Position numbers and translations under genes: made by a program. Shown here piece by piece: positions 12,991 to 24,145 of a stretch of DNA of 64,000 nucleotides. How positions within the stretch are numbered: position 1 is the first letter of the stretch; every line of letters starts with the position of its first letter. The notes below the pieces were generated by a model. It was not told the origin of the DNA. It made no database searches and saw nothing but the letters and a program-made list of their open reading frames with translations. Source of the DNA: Jacaranda mimosifolia (lineage: Eukaryota > Streptophyta > Magnoliopsida > Lamiales > Bignoniaceae); the NCBI GenBank assembly GCA_018894105.1, contig CM032126.1, forward strand, positions 8,521,001 through 8,585,000, read 5' to 3'.

Positions 12991-13429
12991 GAGCACCTCT
13001 GCCAGGCAGTGAGAGGTGGCCGGGTGTTCTGAGGAGCTGCGTTCTGAGTGGATGCTTCCAGTCAAGCGGCCACCTGACGGCACTCTTGTTCCCTCAAATG
13101 CCTTGCTATAGCTTGTCAACATGTATAGTTCATGATCTCAGCCCGATTTATAATGAGAAAAGATACATCAGCAGTCGACCTAAAGTTCAAAATAAGAATT
13201 TGCCAAATAATGGCAATAATAAAAGCATACACCTAGTCGAGCATTAGCTGGCAAATCCAGTTGGGCAGGCGATATGCCTGCCAGTATCAATTTCTCTCTT
13301 TGACATACCCCAATGCCTCCATTTGTCCAAATCAAACTAGGTCTCATATAAAAGTATTGGGCTAAGTTGGGGTCTCATTCCCAAGCATCTCGACATGCCC
13401 CTTCAACACCCCTTAAGTATGTTAAAACT

Positions 13430-14138
13430 AATCACACCCGGAGCTTGAATGAAAAAAATACCATTTCTTCCACTCTTGACCATGAGAGGAAGAAGGGGTC
13501 ACCAAGAACTTTCGACGAGGATGGGCCGTGAGATGGTAAAACCCTGATTGCTCGGTACTACCCGACTCGAGGGACATCGAAAGGTGGAACAAGTTGCAAA
13601 AGTTGCTAAAAGTTAGGGGCTGGTCGTGTATTAGCATAAAAAAAACAAAGCTATATATGGTCGAGAAGCAATTTGGCAGAAGTTGGGTTATACCCTCAGA
13701 CTAGTTATGAGGCCGATTATCAATTGCGCTAGAGGAAACCTTAACCCACACTTCAAAGCCTCCTCAAATATCATAATGCAACCGACCAGAGGTCGATGCA
13801 TGCTACCATTTGGTCTGGGTACAATGAGCTCAAACTCAAGAGGAATGTGATACAATTGTCTTATCAACTCGAGATCATTGTCTTTAATCTTAGAAGCATT
13901 CGCTATAGTGGTCGGGTGTGAATAACCAACCATGGGACACAAGGGGTTCGCTTGGTCCAACCCTGCCCCCAACATCGACCTGAAAGTCACTCGAACTATC
14001 TGATGAACTAGAACTATCACTCGAAGACTCGCTAGTCCCACTAGTTGAGTCATCGACCCCTCTAACCAAAGGAAGGCCCGATCGGGTTTCCTCACTGTCG
14101 CTCCCCCTATCACTACCCGCACCAAAAACATTCAACAT
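13430..14138 (-). pseudogene. Antisense accessory gene, 5' half only (PF04195-like)
   Basis: Opposite to pol, an ATG at 14138 opens MLNVFGAGSDRGSDSEET, a Ser/Asp-rich stretch, then a segment with RQLYHIPLEFELIVPRP and GCIMIFEEALKCGLRFPL. After frame breaks it continues with SGFYHLTAHPRRKFL. It aligns step by step with the antisense gene at 30156-32650 and with the putative gypsy-type transposase domain (PF04195). Only the N-terminal half remains: the 3' half with the coiled coil was lost in the same deletion that removed integrase. At least two frameshifts break it. The protein's function is not known. Confidence 0.75.
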
Positions 14139-14310
14139 TTTCATATATAATACTCGGCTGAAATATAGAAGAATAAATTTGCTAGAAGTCAAAAGAAACT
14201 TACAGAATTAGCAAAAACAACGCAAACTCGAATACACAAAAGAGGCTGTAAAAGGTAGAATTCAACTTCCCAAGTTGTTGTAAAAGTGAAAATGAAAACT
14301 TTCATTGCGC

Positions 14311-14320
14311 CTATTTATAG
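14311..14320 (-). promoter_or_regulatory. TATA box of the antisense gene
   Basis: On the minus strand the sequence is CTATAAATAG, about 175-180 bases upstream of the antisense ATG at 14138. The larger relative has CTATAAATAA at a matching distance from its antisense ATG. It lies inside the element, outside the LTR. Confidence 0.6.
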
Positions 14321-14561
14321 GCTTCAGTCCGCGGGCAAGCCAATCGGTTAATTTGACCAACTACCGGCTCATTATTACGCGTCTACCAGTTGCCCTTTCG
14401 CACTGCCCAATGTAATAATCGCATTAAACGCATTGAAACCTTGATCTACTTTTGAAATATAAAAGTTACCAACATGTTTATTTCCTTGTCGAGCCTATCC
14501 AGTTTCCTCTCACGTCAGCTACTCCTCCTCCCTTCTCGTCGATACTCTCGATCAAAACTCA

Positions 14562-14577
14562 GGAGTGGGGGGACTCA
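14562..14577 (+). promoter_or_regulatory. Polypurine tract before the 3' LTR
   Basis: AGGAGTGGGGGGACTCA-type purine run ending right at the TGATATGG start of LTR2. The two relatives carry the same GGGGG-x-ACTCA sequence at this point, as expected for the plus-strand primer of reverse transcription. Confidence 0.75.
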
Positions 14578-15451
14578 TGATATGGGATAGTCCAACAGGA
14601 TATGGGATAGTCCAACATGCCCAACCCAGTAACACTCGATTAGACCAAAGATATGTCATAGAATAGCCCAATTGGCTATTAAGCCTGACCTATTGGTGAT
14701 CAACCATGTTATCGACTGGACTTAACCTCATTGGGCCTTTCTGCCATCAAGAGTATCAATATTTGGCCTAGTAAACTAGATGATGGTTGATCAAATCGAG
14801 AACGTTTGTTCAATGCTCATCTAGAGAGAGATTTGAATCCAACATAGCTCTATCATGTCGACCGGAGCCTACGCAAGTAACTCACAAGCAAGTATTCATT
14901 TGGACCCCAGGAGGTCAAATGCACTCAACCCGGTCTCGGCCGCATTGAATGCTTTGACATGTGGTATGCCCCCATATTAATGATGCGTGCCACCACTAGT
15001 ACCACCTTTTTAGCCATGCCAGAGTAGCACGTGCCTCCTTTGTATTGCCTTGTCCTATGGAGTTGGAGAATGCGCCACTTGGAACAGTATACAAAAGAGA
15101 GAAGACTTAAAGGTCCTCAGATAAAGACAAAAGCCCTTTCTACATACACAAGGGCACCATGGATATATCAACCTCTTCAAAAAGGCTATAAATACCCCAT
15201 TGCCACCGGTCAGCAAGTATGCCCATTATCACTAAAAGCCCTCACTCTGCTGCTCTATCTTCTAGTCGATCAAGTACCAACTTAAGCATCGGGGTATCTT
15301 AGCTGAAGGCACCTAGGCTAGCCTGATGTGTGCTATTGATTGCAGGATTCAATCCAGTTATATCATCAAGATATTTTCTCGACCCCTCATCTGGTCGATT
15401 GGATTGGATCACAGCCCAATATATCATGAAACAACTCATACCATCATCAAT
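14578..15451 (+). repeat. 3' LTR of the 5.4 kb Tat element
   Basis: 874 bp, TG...CA. The start is duplicated: ATATGGGATAGTCCAACA occurs twice in a row at about 14580-14617. A further segment (CCAATTGGCTATTAAGCC and neighbours) is missing from LTR1. A TATAAATA motif lies near 15187. Confidence 0.9.
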
Positions 15452-15456
15452 GTGAT

Positions 15457-17585
15457 ATGAAAATCATTTTGTATGTTTTGCGCGTGTTCATTAATTTCTG
15501 CAATGAAATATGCAAGGACATCACTATAATAAACAAGAATATCAATGAAAAAAATTAAAATAACAACATAAAAATTATCTGTAAACATATATGTATTAAA
15601 TATCAAGGATTTTTATTTTGTCACAATAATAATTTTTCAAAAGCATGATTGTCAGAAGAATTACATTTCATTCATTACCATTACTATAAAAAGATTAATG
15701 TTAATTAGAAAAAATATCAAAGATTAATGTTCTAGGTGAAAATAATTTTATTTTGTAACTAATAATATGGTTAGGTAGCATTAGCTTTTAGTTTACTACA
15801 ACAATGGCTTTATGATGAAAAGAGCTAAAGTTCTAAACACTTAATATCAACAATGAGTGCCACATATATAATAACCTATGATGCACGGATACGGACACGA
15901 TTACGACAAGTACACAACGACTATTAGATTTTAAAATTTTAGGACACGATATAGCACCGACACAGTTATCATAATATATATAATTATATATATATAAGTA
16001 TTTATTAATCATATTAATGCATGTAGTATAAACTATATAAATCAACACTAAATATTAAATAAATATATTTTAAATTCAAATAAATAACAAATTCTCTATA
16101 TAGCAATAAGTATTAGACTTCATGTAAATTATATAATGGAAATTTTCAATACAAAAAAATGTAATATTAGTCATAAAAAAAAGTTATAATGTGAAAATTA
16201 TAACTAATAACATTTGAAAAGATTTATACTTATCATTAAAGATCTGCCATCAATTATCAATGGTGATAACTTAAATACAATTTTTGCCACTATTAAACAT
16301 GTAAAAATTATTATTGGTGATAGAACAAAATTTTTTTGTTACTTATATATATGTATATGTATATAATTAATGCCAAGTTTTCAATTATCACTTACTATTT
16401 TTTATAATTTTTTTTTTTTTGTAGTGTGTCTAATCATCAAAATTTATTAGGATATTATGATCACAATGAGGTTTTTTAGTAACTTCATTTGGCATTTAAA
16501 AAGTTTTTATATTATTTATTTAAATTTTGTAAAGTTTAATAATAAAAAAAAGCCTCTGCGTGTCCTGGCCGTGTCGGACACATCCTTTAGCCGTGTCCGA
16601 CACCGTGTCGAATTTTGTCTTTTTTATTTTAATTTTTGGACATTTTATTGCCGTGTCTGACACTGCATAGAGTGATTTTATTGCATGTCCGCGCATTATA
16701 GATAATAACAAATCAATGGCAATAAAAATTATTATTATGATTTATACATAATTTTTATTGTCACTGTCAATATATCATGAATTGATAATAGTATCGATTT
16801 AGTTATAATTCTTATCATTATTAAATTTGTAAAAATTATTATTGTGATAAAATAATTTTTTCTACCCAATATATGTAATAAGTAACTTTCTTATTGTCAC
16901 TAATATTTATTTATTTTTACAGTAATACTAACAATTACTAACACATGTAGAACAACATTAAAACTTGTGAAAAATCATACTGATAATTTTTGTTATTATT
17001 AGACTTTCTTGGGAAGACACTTTCAATTTTATGTTTGGATTAAGAATTTTAATGAGAAAAAAGGTACATATATATAAACATAAAAGTACATCATTGAAGC
17101 AAGTAATTAAATTTTTTATAATATTTTCTCATAAAATTCAAGAGTCCAAACATTGACAGAAGAGTACAATGGATAATTGTAAAATAGCAGTTGTAATTTA
17201 ACGACCGTTTTCCCCCAAGCCTTACATAAATAATTGTTGGAGGATCTGAATCCGAAATACTCCAAATTTAATTAAAGAGAATGATTGAACCCTTCCTGAG
17301 ATCGAAACATGTAGAATCGAGATTTGGTTTGAAAAAAAAAAAAAGGTAGAATTATTTCGTTTTGATTAGACACTGAATCCGTAATAAGCTTGTACAGTTA
17401 AATGATTTGGGTACATTGGGCCCATACCACATTTTACAATGGATAGGGACTCGATTGTCCAGTTTTCTTGGCTTTTGGATAATATGGTTGAAGGGCTGGA
17501 CTCCAGGAATTAAATTGCAAGAAATAATAGATTGGACCAAGATTTATTATAGAGAGGTAAGTGGGAACAACACTTGCGAAACTCT
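15457..17585. other. AT-rich intergenic DNA with degenerate repeats
   Basis: No gene seen. A CACTA start at 15522 and a TTTTTGTAGTG end at 16426 could be termini of a CACTA-type non-autonomous element, but the 3-bp flanks (CAT and TGT) do not match. GTGTCCGACACGG-rich segments near 15880-15910 and 16556-16672 look like the inverted ends of another degenerate element. Confidence 0.4.
15874..16676. mobile_element. Possible terminal-inverted-repeat element with GGACACG ends
   Basis: Left end CTATGATGCACGGATACGGACACG resembles the right end read on the other strand, CTATGCAGTGTCAGACACG. The right side holds several GTGTC(C/T)GACAC motifs. The interior is AT-rich and non-coding. No target duplication was found, so borders are approximate. 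Confidence 0.35.
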
Positions 17586-17970
17586 GAGCCCGTTTGGATT
17601 TATTTCCATTTTCAAAAGTTGAAAAAATAGTTATGGTTTGAAAATAAAGATGAGATTATATTTGGATGTTTTATTGGAAAGTAATAACTAGAGTAAGTAT
17701 GCGGTTGAAAAATTAGTTGATTTATATATTTTTTATAATTAAAAAGATTTATTTTTAAAAAAATACATGTACATATTATTAATTTTAAAATAATAGTGGG
17801 TAGTTTATGTCAAATCAAATTTAAATTTGATTAATATAATAGTAGGATAATAAAGTAGATATTAAAAATAAAAATAAAATATATTTTAAGTGAAAATGAA
17901 TAGAAATTGATTTTTTTTTTCAAAAATAATATTGAAAATAAAAATGGGCTTGGAAATGAAAACAAACCTC
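17586..17970. mobile_element. MITE, copy 4 (diverged) of the GTTTGGTTTCATTTTC family
   Basis: Left end GAGCCCGTTTGGATTTATTTCC; right end read on the other strand GAGGTTTGTTTTCATTTCC. Size and AT-rich interior match the other copies, but similarity inside is weak. No clear target duplication. Confidence 0.45.
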
Positions 17971-18108
17971 TTAAGTTACCAAATCAAATTTGACTTGTAA
18001 AAGTCCTCTGACATTGTCACTATTATTTTTTAATGGGGTGACCAAATATATCATTATTTTACATATTTATTAATAATAAATCAGTAACTATCAATGGAGA
18101 AACTGTAA

Positions 18109-19052
18109 GTGTTCGTATGCTTGTAATGATAGGATTGTATGTGATTGATAAGTGTATAATTCATTATTTAGAAAATATATCCTTATCATCTAATATTTTG
18201 TTTGCTTGTTTGAATTATTAGTTTGGATATTCTAATTTTAATACAACCAGTTGTTTAGATACTAAAATTGTAACTTATGATAAATATAAAATATCAAATT
18301 TATTCATCACCTTTTTTTAATAGTTCAAATATTTTCATTGAAAGGGTTTAAATATATGTTCTCTCTCTCTCTCTCTAAATTTATTATTACATAGAAAAAA
18401 GTTGATTTTTATTTTGAAAAAATAATTATCTTTCAAATTTTATTATAAAATCTTACAATTATTTCACAAATTAAACTATTTATATTTGATATGCTTATGG
18501 ATATAAGTTGTAATTTTGCAAAAATATATTTATATTAAGTGCATATCTATATTTAAAATAATATTATTCATTTTTCAATTTATAGGAAAAAATGTGGTAA
18601 TGAAATCTTATTATTATGGAAGAAATAATTTTTATACAAATTTTTTTATATCTCTTAGATAAATATTTTATAAAAATATTATAAAAATAAGTTTGATTAT
18701 GGATATAATTTAGTATTTTCATACAAACTGAGTTATATAATAAATCAAATTTTAGTGATATATATATTTGTTAATTAATAATATATACTAATGTATAAAT
18801 ATATATATATATATATATAAATATTGGTGTATAAAAGTTATGCAGGGATAATTTCATCATCTAATATGTTAATCCCAATGCTTCTAATCATAGGATTATT
18901 AATCAAACCAAGGGGGTGGGATACATAATCCTGATACTTTAGGATAAATTACTGAACTTTTTATTAATCATGGACTTTAAATATGCCAATCAAACATTCA
19001 ATTACACTAGATTACATATCTATCCTACACAATCTGGCAAGCAAACGAACCC
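18109..19052. mobile_element. PIF/Harbinger-like non-autonomous element, 944 bp
   Basis: Inverted ends GTGTTCGTATGCTTG (left) and GGGTTCGTTTGCTTG (right, other strand) are flanked by a TAA trinucleotide on both sides (18106-18108 and 19053-19055). A 3-bp TAA/TTA duplication is the hallmark of PIF/Harbinger insertions. Interior is non-coding and AT-rich, with CT and TA microsatellites. Confidence 0.6.
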
Positions 19053-19450
19053 TAAGTATTAAGTACGAGCAACTAATTTTTATAGAAGCGATAAATATTC
19101 ATACTTTAAGTGAAATTTAAATTCAACATCACGATATTCTAAAACCTCAAATTTACCACTTAAGTTAATTTTTTTAGAGTTACTCAAACATTGTAATAAA
19201 AAATAATTAATTGGATTGTTATCAAGATAAATTAGAGGGCGACAACCGTTACATACATGATGATGTTAATTGGATAAGCGGAACTTTAGACCCAAGAATC
19301 CGTCATGCCACCTCAACCACTAAGTGTTAGAACCACAAAGTGTTAATGCTGGGGTTGTTTCAGCGAAAATTCTATAACACTTAAATTTGAGAAAATTTAC
19401 GAATCCTTGCAAAATGAAAGTATAAAATTCAATTAAAAGCATATATATTG

Positions 19451-21681
19451 TGTTGGAATAGTGCCCCGCAGTCAATTAGATTGTCATGTAAACTATTTTA
19501 TTTGTGATACAATTTTGATTGAATGATATTCATTATATATAGTCATCTTCATCTTATGCTTATTACTTTATTGGCATTTGGTTGAAACCATTAGATCACA
19601 CAAGACTATGGGACTTGGTCACACACTGGGTGGTGATTATGAAACAAGTCTTACACGGTCGTGATCTTAAATCTTTCAAGTCGTAAAATCTTATGAGACA
19701 GGGCATCCAAAATTTGAAGAGACTTATACTAACGATACATAAATTCAAGAGTTGGACATTGCTCCGTTTCATGAGCAATTCATATCAGACATGGGTGTAT
19801 ATTAGTGGGTGCTTGTTAGAGAACAAGTTCACTGAAAACCCGCTTAGAGAATCCACTAGATAGCTATAGTGGCAAGTTCTCCAGCTTACACTAGTGTATA
19901 TAATTAATCATTTGACCTGATGATCCATAGTAACCTTGTGTTTAAGTCCTCATGCTTTAACTCTTCCTTGACCATTACGCGGGTCTTTCGGGTTGAGCTT
20001 GGGTATAAGCTACTTAAAGATGGAGGTTTGTGAGATCTAAGATGGGATTCGACTCCTCGTCGTGGTGAAGGACGAGTGCATCTCTTGTGTATTCTATAAT
20101 GATCGATTCCACGAAATTCTTGCACAAGGTAGTTTGACAATTTGAAAAATGAGCTTTCCAAAGATGAGGTCATAAATTGGAATTGAACATTGGGAATAAA
20201 AATATAGTTATCGAGGCTATTAGGGAGCCGAAAAATATCTTGCCCTAGGCTTCTTTTGGGAGATAGGAGATGGAAGGACCGTATTTCCATGACAAGCGTA
20301 GAGCTAGAATGGTTCTGCAAGAGCATATTCATTTTGGTCAATTAGTTAGGTTCCATGGGCTTGAGGTTGGACATCGGGTACTCTTCAATTAATGGAGTTA
20401 ATTGAATTGAGTCGTTGGTTTAAAGGAGTTTAAACTAATGTGAATATTTTGATATTCTAGAAATCACAAGAGTCGTGAGCCCATGTCCAATGAATGGTAG
20501 AACCTAATGGATTACACACAAAAGCCAATTGAAAATCCTACATAATAAAGGGAATTTTTTAAGAGTTAGAAAATTCCATCTTGACCGTTTTTAAGGAGGA
20601 AAATAGTTGACTAATTTTGTGGTCATTTTGGCTTGATCAATTTAATTGTTAAATTGATTTAAATAATTTAAGGAGTTAAATTAGACTAATTAAATTAAGA
20701 AGTTAATTTAATTGGTGCCACATAACTATCAATTAGTCAAGTTAACTTAAGGAGTTAAGTTGACACATTATAACTTAATGAATTAAGCTAATTGACTTAA
20801 AGAGTTAAGACAAGACTAATTAATTAAATTAAAGGGTTAATTTAATTAATGTGAAGAATTAATTTGGAGGGAAATTCAAAATGAAAGAGTTCATTTGGAG
20901 TGCATTTGAATTTATTTGGATGACATTTCATGAGATAAAATGAAGATTCCAAATGAAATTTAAATGCAAGTGAAATGTGAATTTTACATGCAACTTGCTT
21001 ACTTAGATGGCACCTCATGGGAGGTGTGATGCCAACCAGGATCACATCTTCCCCTCTATATATAGATATAGTGGCGGGCCACTTGAGAGCTAGCTTGCAA
21101 AATTCTAGATCTAATTGTTAGATTCCACTTTTCCCTCCAATTTTGTGTTATTCTCTCATGTGTTGAGACTTCACATTTGCTTCACCTCTCTCTCCTAAAT
21201 TTGGCCTTCATCTTCTCTCTTCTCTCCTTGATTCTCCAGCCAATCTAGGAGAGAATTGGATTTGCCGTTGGTGTGTGGATCATCACATTAGAGGCAAGAC
21301 ATTTGGTTTGCTTAGTTATTGGAGATCAATTGTAGTCCAGTCAGTTTGGAGGCATTTCTGGAGTGACTTTCGATTTTCTGTTTTTGCTGAATTTTCTATT
21401 GGAGATGTCATCAAGGTGTTGGTGAGATTGCATCTAAATTTCAGCAAATTCCAAGGTGATTTGGATAGGCAATTGTTGCCGACTTGTTGCTACGCCACCG
21501 GAAGACAACTTTCAAGTATTAAAGTGTTCTTCCTCCTTTTCTTGGATTTTGAGCATTCAAGGTAATTCTTCATCCAAATTTGAATTTAAAGCATGATTAG
21601 ATCATTGGTCTCGAGTTTAGACTAGTTAATTTAACAACTTTGTGTTTTATTTATTGGATCTTAGTACTACACTTAACTTCA
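19451..21681 (+). mobile_element. Solo LTR of a large LTR retrotransposon, about 2.2 kb
   Basis: Starts TGTTGGAATAGTGCC, ends ACACTTAACTTCA, with the same 5 bp, TATTG, on both sides (19446-19450 and 21682-21686). A TATA motif (CTCTATATATAG) lies near 21057 in the + direction. No gag, pol, primer-binding site or purine tract is next to it, so it is read as a solo LTR left by recombination between two LTRs. The superfamily cannot be told. The minus-strand open frame at 19904-20341 inside it is not a gene. Confidence 0.65.
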
Positions 21682-21715
21682 TATTGTACCTTTTCTGAGA
21701 GCTACTACTTACAAC

Positions 21716-21859
21716 ATCTCATTGGGCGACTTAGTACATTCATTCACGTCTAGATTGTTGGATTCCAAATTTACGTTCATGATTTCCATCTCATTGGGTG
21801 ACTTAGTACATTCATTCACGTCTAGATTGTTGGATTCCAAATTTACGTTCATGATTTCC
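21716..21859. repeat. Two-copy 72-bp tandem duplication
   Basis: The 72-bp unit beginning ATCTCATTGGG and ending GATTTCC occurs twice head to tail at 21716 and 21788, with one or two differences. It begins about 30 bases beyond the solo LTR's target duplication. Confidence 0.85.
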
Positions 21860-22713
21860 GTCCTAACCAACTTGAATTTTCATTTCTAAAATGGATGTGC
21901 CAAGCTACTATAAAGTACATGGACTTAGAACAGGTGGAATTGTATTGGGGGATTTGGGCATGGATTAAGCATTTTGACTAAAGTTAAAATAAAAATAACC
22001 AAAGGAAAGAGATATTTAGGTACTAAGTTTTAAAATAAAACCTGAACTAATAGATCGAGTTAAAGCTTTTATGCATCTCGAATTTCCAAAAAAACCGTAG
22101 AGACATCTATTATTAAAATGCAAAAAAAGTCAAGAAAATCAGAACAAAAACGAGAGAGAATGAAATACTTCACAGCATAGGTGTGATGGGCTCAACCCAA
22201 TCCGTATGTAGGGGTGTAAATGAATATTAGATGGATCGGATACAATATTTCATTTACACGGATCGGATACAATATTTTCATATTCGTGTCCGTTTAATTT
22301 TTCAAATATTCGGATATAAATACGGATTTGATAGATATTTAAAAATGATATTCGAATTCGTATTCGTCGAATATCGATCGAATTCGAATATATCCGTATT
22401 TGATTATAATTATTTAGATGCATTTATATTTAATTAAATTTATTCATATTTGAATAATTTTTTTGATATTTATATTCGATGATAATTATCTATATATCTA
22501 TTTACGAATATCCAAATACTTAATTTTATGAACCTATAATAAATACATATTTTAATTAATAGAAGGAACTATACAATTTCATTAAAAAGAAAGCAATCAA
22601 ATAAATATCATAATTTTTAATTAATAATTGACTTTATAATTGATTATTAGTACTAATTAATATTAATAATGGCATTTGAGTGTATTAATTATAAAATCAA
22701 CCAGCAATAATTG

Positions 22714-22806
22714 TGTTGATATACTTTATTCTTCAATTTTTTCTCTATATTACAATAATTTTTTAATTTATTCTGTTTTCTTCCCAATTTTTCAATTATA
22801 ATTTAT

Positions 22807-22837
<31 letters not shown>

Positions 22838-22955
22838 GATTATGAGATTTTTATTGAAAAATATATGTTGATATACTTTATTCTTCAATTTTTTCTCTAT
22901 ATTACAATAATTTTTTAATTGATTCTTTTTTCTTCCCAATTTTTCAATTATAGTT

Positions 22956-23009
<54 letters not shown>

Positions 23010-23190
23010 GATTATGAGATTTTTATTGAAAAACATATGTTGATATACTTTATTCTTCAATTTTTTCTCTATATTACAATAATTTTTTTAATTTATTCTT
23101 TTTTCTTCCCAATTTTTCAATTATAATTTATATATATACACACACACACATATATATGTAGATTACGAGATTTTTATTGAAAAATATAAA
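22714..23190. repeat. Three tandem copies of a 150-170 bp unit with CA/TA microsatellites
   Basis: TGTTGATATACTTTATTCTTC starts three near-identical units at 22714, 22866 and 23038. Each ends with a (CA)n(TA)n run and AGATTATGAGATTTTTATTG. The spacings of 152 and 172 bases differ mostly because the CA run is longer in the middle unit. Located inside the hAT-like element. Confidence 0.9.
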
Positions 23191-23262
23191 TAATATATTA
23201 TTTAATAAATATATATTCAGAACGGATATTAAACGATCGAATATGCGTTTACCATATCTACT

Positions 23263-24056
23263 TGATGAGGGTGAGATCCGTTTTGAGCTGGATCGGATGA
23301 TAAATTGGGAGTTGTTCGACCCAGGTGGTCAATATGTAAAGGTAATTGGGCTGAGTCCTGAAATCACGAGCAAACATCAGGCTAGTCGAGGTGTCCTCGG
23401 CTAAGGCACTTCGACGCTCAAGTCAGAATAGAGTCGACCAAATATAATGAGCAGCAGAGTGAAGGCTTTTGGATGTATAATAGCATATCTTTTGAGAGAC
23501 TGGAGTGGGGATATTTATAGCCTTCTCTTGGTGGGGATTTGTCTGAGAAGCCCTTGACATATATGAAGGATTTTTGTCCTTGCATGAGGGGCATTAGGTC
23601 AACTCACGTTTCTGTACTATTCCAGGTAGCTACCTTTCCAGGTTTCATGGGCAGGTTATTACACTGTAGAGGCACCTCATGCTTAGTGCGGCAGCATGGG
23701 TGGTACTGGGGCGGCATGCGCTATTAATGCGAAGACATGCTGCCTGTCAGGGCATTTAATGCAAGAGAGTTGATTCTGCGATGAGTCGACCTCCATGGTC
23801 GGTGGCAAGGTCGATTGTATGACGGGTTGGCGTGCAGCGTGAGAGGTGGACGAGCGCCGCTGTCGAGGGTTCGACCAACGGCCAATTATGTGACCCAATC
23901 GAGTGTCCGCCCGCCAGAGTGCGACGCCAATCTATATGGTTGATTTAGGTCACCTGACGTCGGTAACACCATTGGGCCCTGAGTATGAGATGGGCCTGAC
24001 GCTACATCCTTGGGTCCGCAATCTTTGGGCCGAGCCCATTGGGCTATCCTATATCA
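23263..24056 (-). repeat. 3' LTR of the gag-only element
   Basis: Reads TGATGAGGGTGAG...CTATATCA on the + strand. A TATTTATAG near 23510 is the minus-strand TATAAATA promoter motif. Many point differences from its partner, so the insertion is not recent. Confidence 0.9.
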
Positions 24057-24070
24057 TGAGTCCCCCCCAC
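24057..24070 (-). promoter_or_regulatory. Polypurine tract of the gag-only element
   Basis: TGAGTCCCCCCCAC on the + strand, a G-rich purine tract on the element strand, abutting the LTR in the position used to prime plus-strand DNA. Confidence 0.7.
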
Positions 24071-24145
24071 GTCCGAATGCTGAACGAGAGGATCGACGAG
24101 AAGGATTGGGGAGTAGTCTGTTGAGCGGTTACGTGGGTCCATCGA

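Larger units (their letters stand above)
10053..15451 (+). mobile_element. Ty3/gypsy Tat-lineage retrotransposon, 5.4 kb deletion derivative
   Basis: The element is bounded by two LTRs beginning TGATATGGGATAG and ending CATCATCA, and is flanked by a perfect 5-bp target duplication, ATGTG (10048-10052 and 15452-15456). It carries a primer-binding-like site after LTR1 and a purine tract before LTR2. The interior keeps the region linking protease to reverse transcriptase, a broken RT and RNase H, and the 5' half of an antisense gene. It lacks gag, the protease core and integrase. About 5.4 kb against 10.7 kb for the relative at 29020 shows large internal deletions. It cannot be autonomous. Confidence 0.92.

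Noticed and set aside
15522..16426. Possible complete CACTA-type element
   Set aside because: The ends look right (CACTA...TAGTG) but the 3-bp flanks differ (CAT versus TGT), so it was not called as an intact element.
19904..20341. 145-codon open frame (-) inside the solo LTR
   Set aside because: It lies within a non-coding LTR bounded by a target duplication, and the peptide has no recognisable domain.
22815..23000. CRISPR-like regular spacing of CA-rich blocks
   Set aside because: It is a plant microsatellite inside a three-copy tandem repeat; no spacers of constant length.
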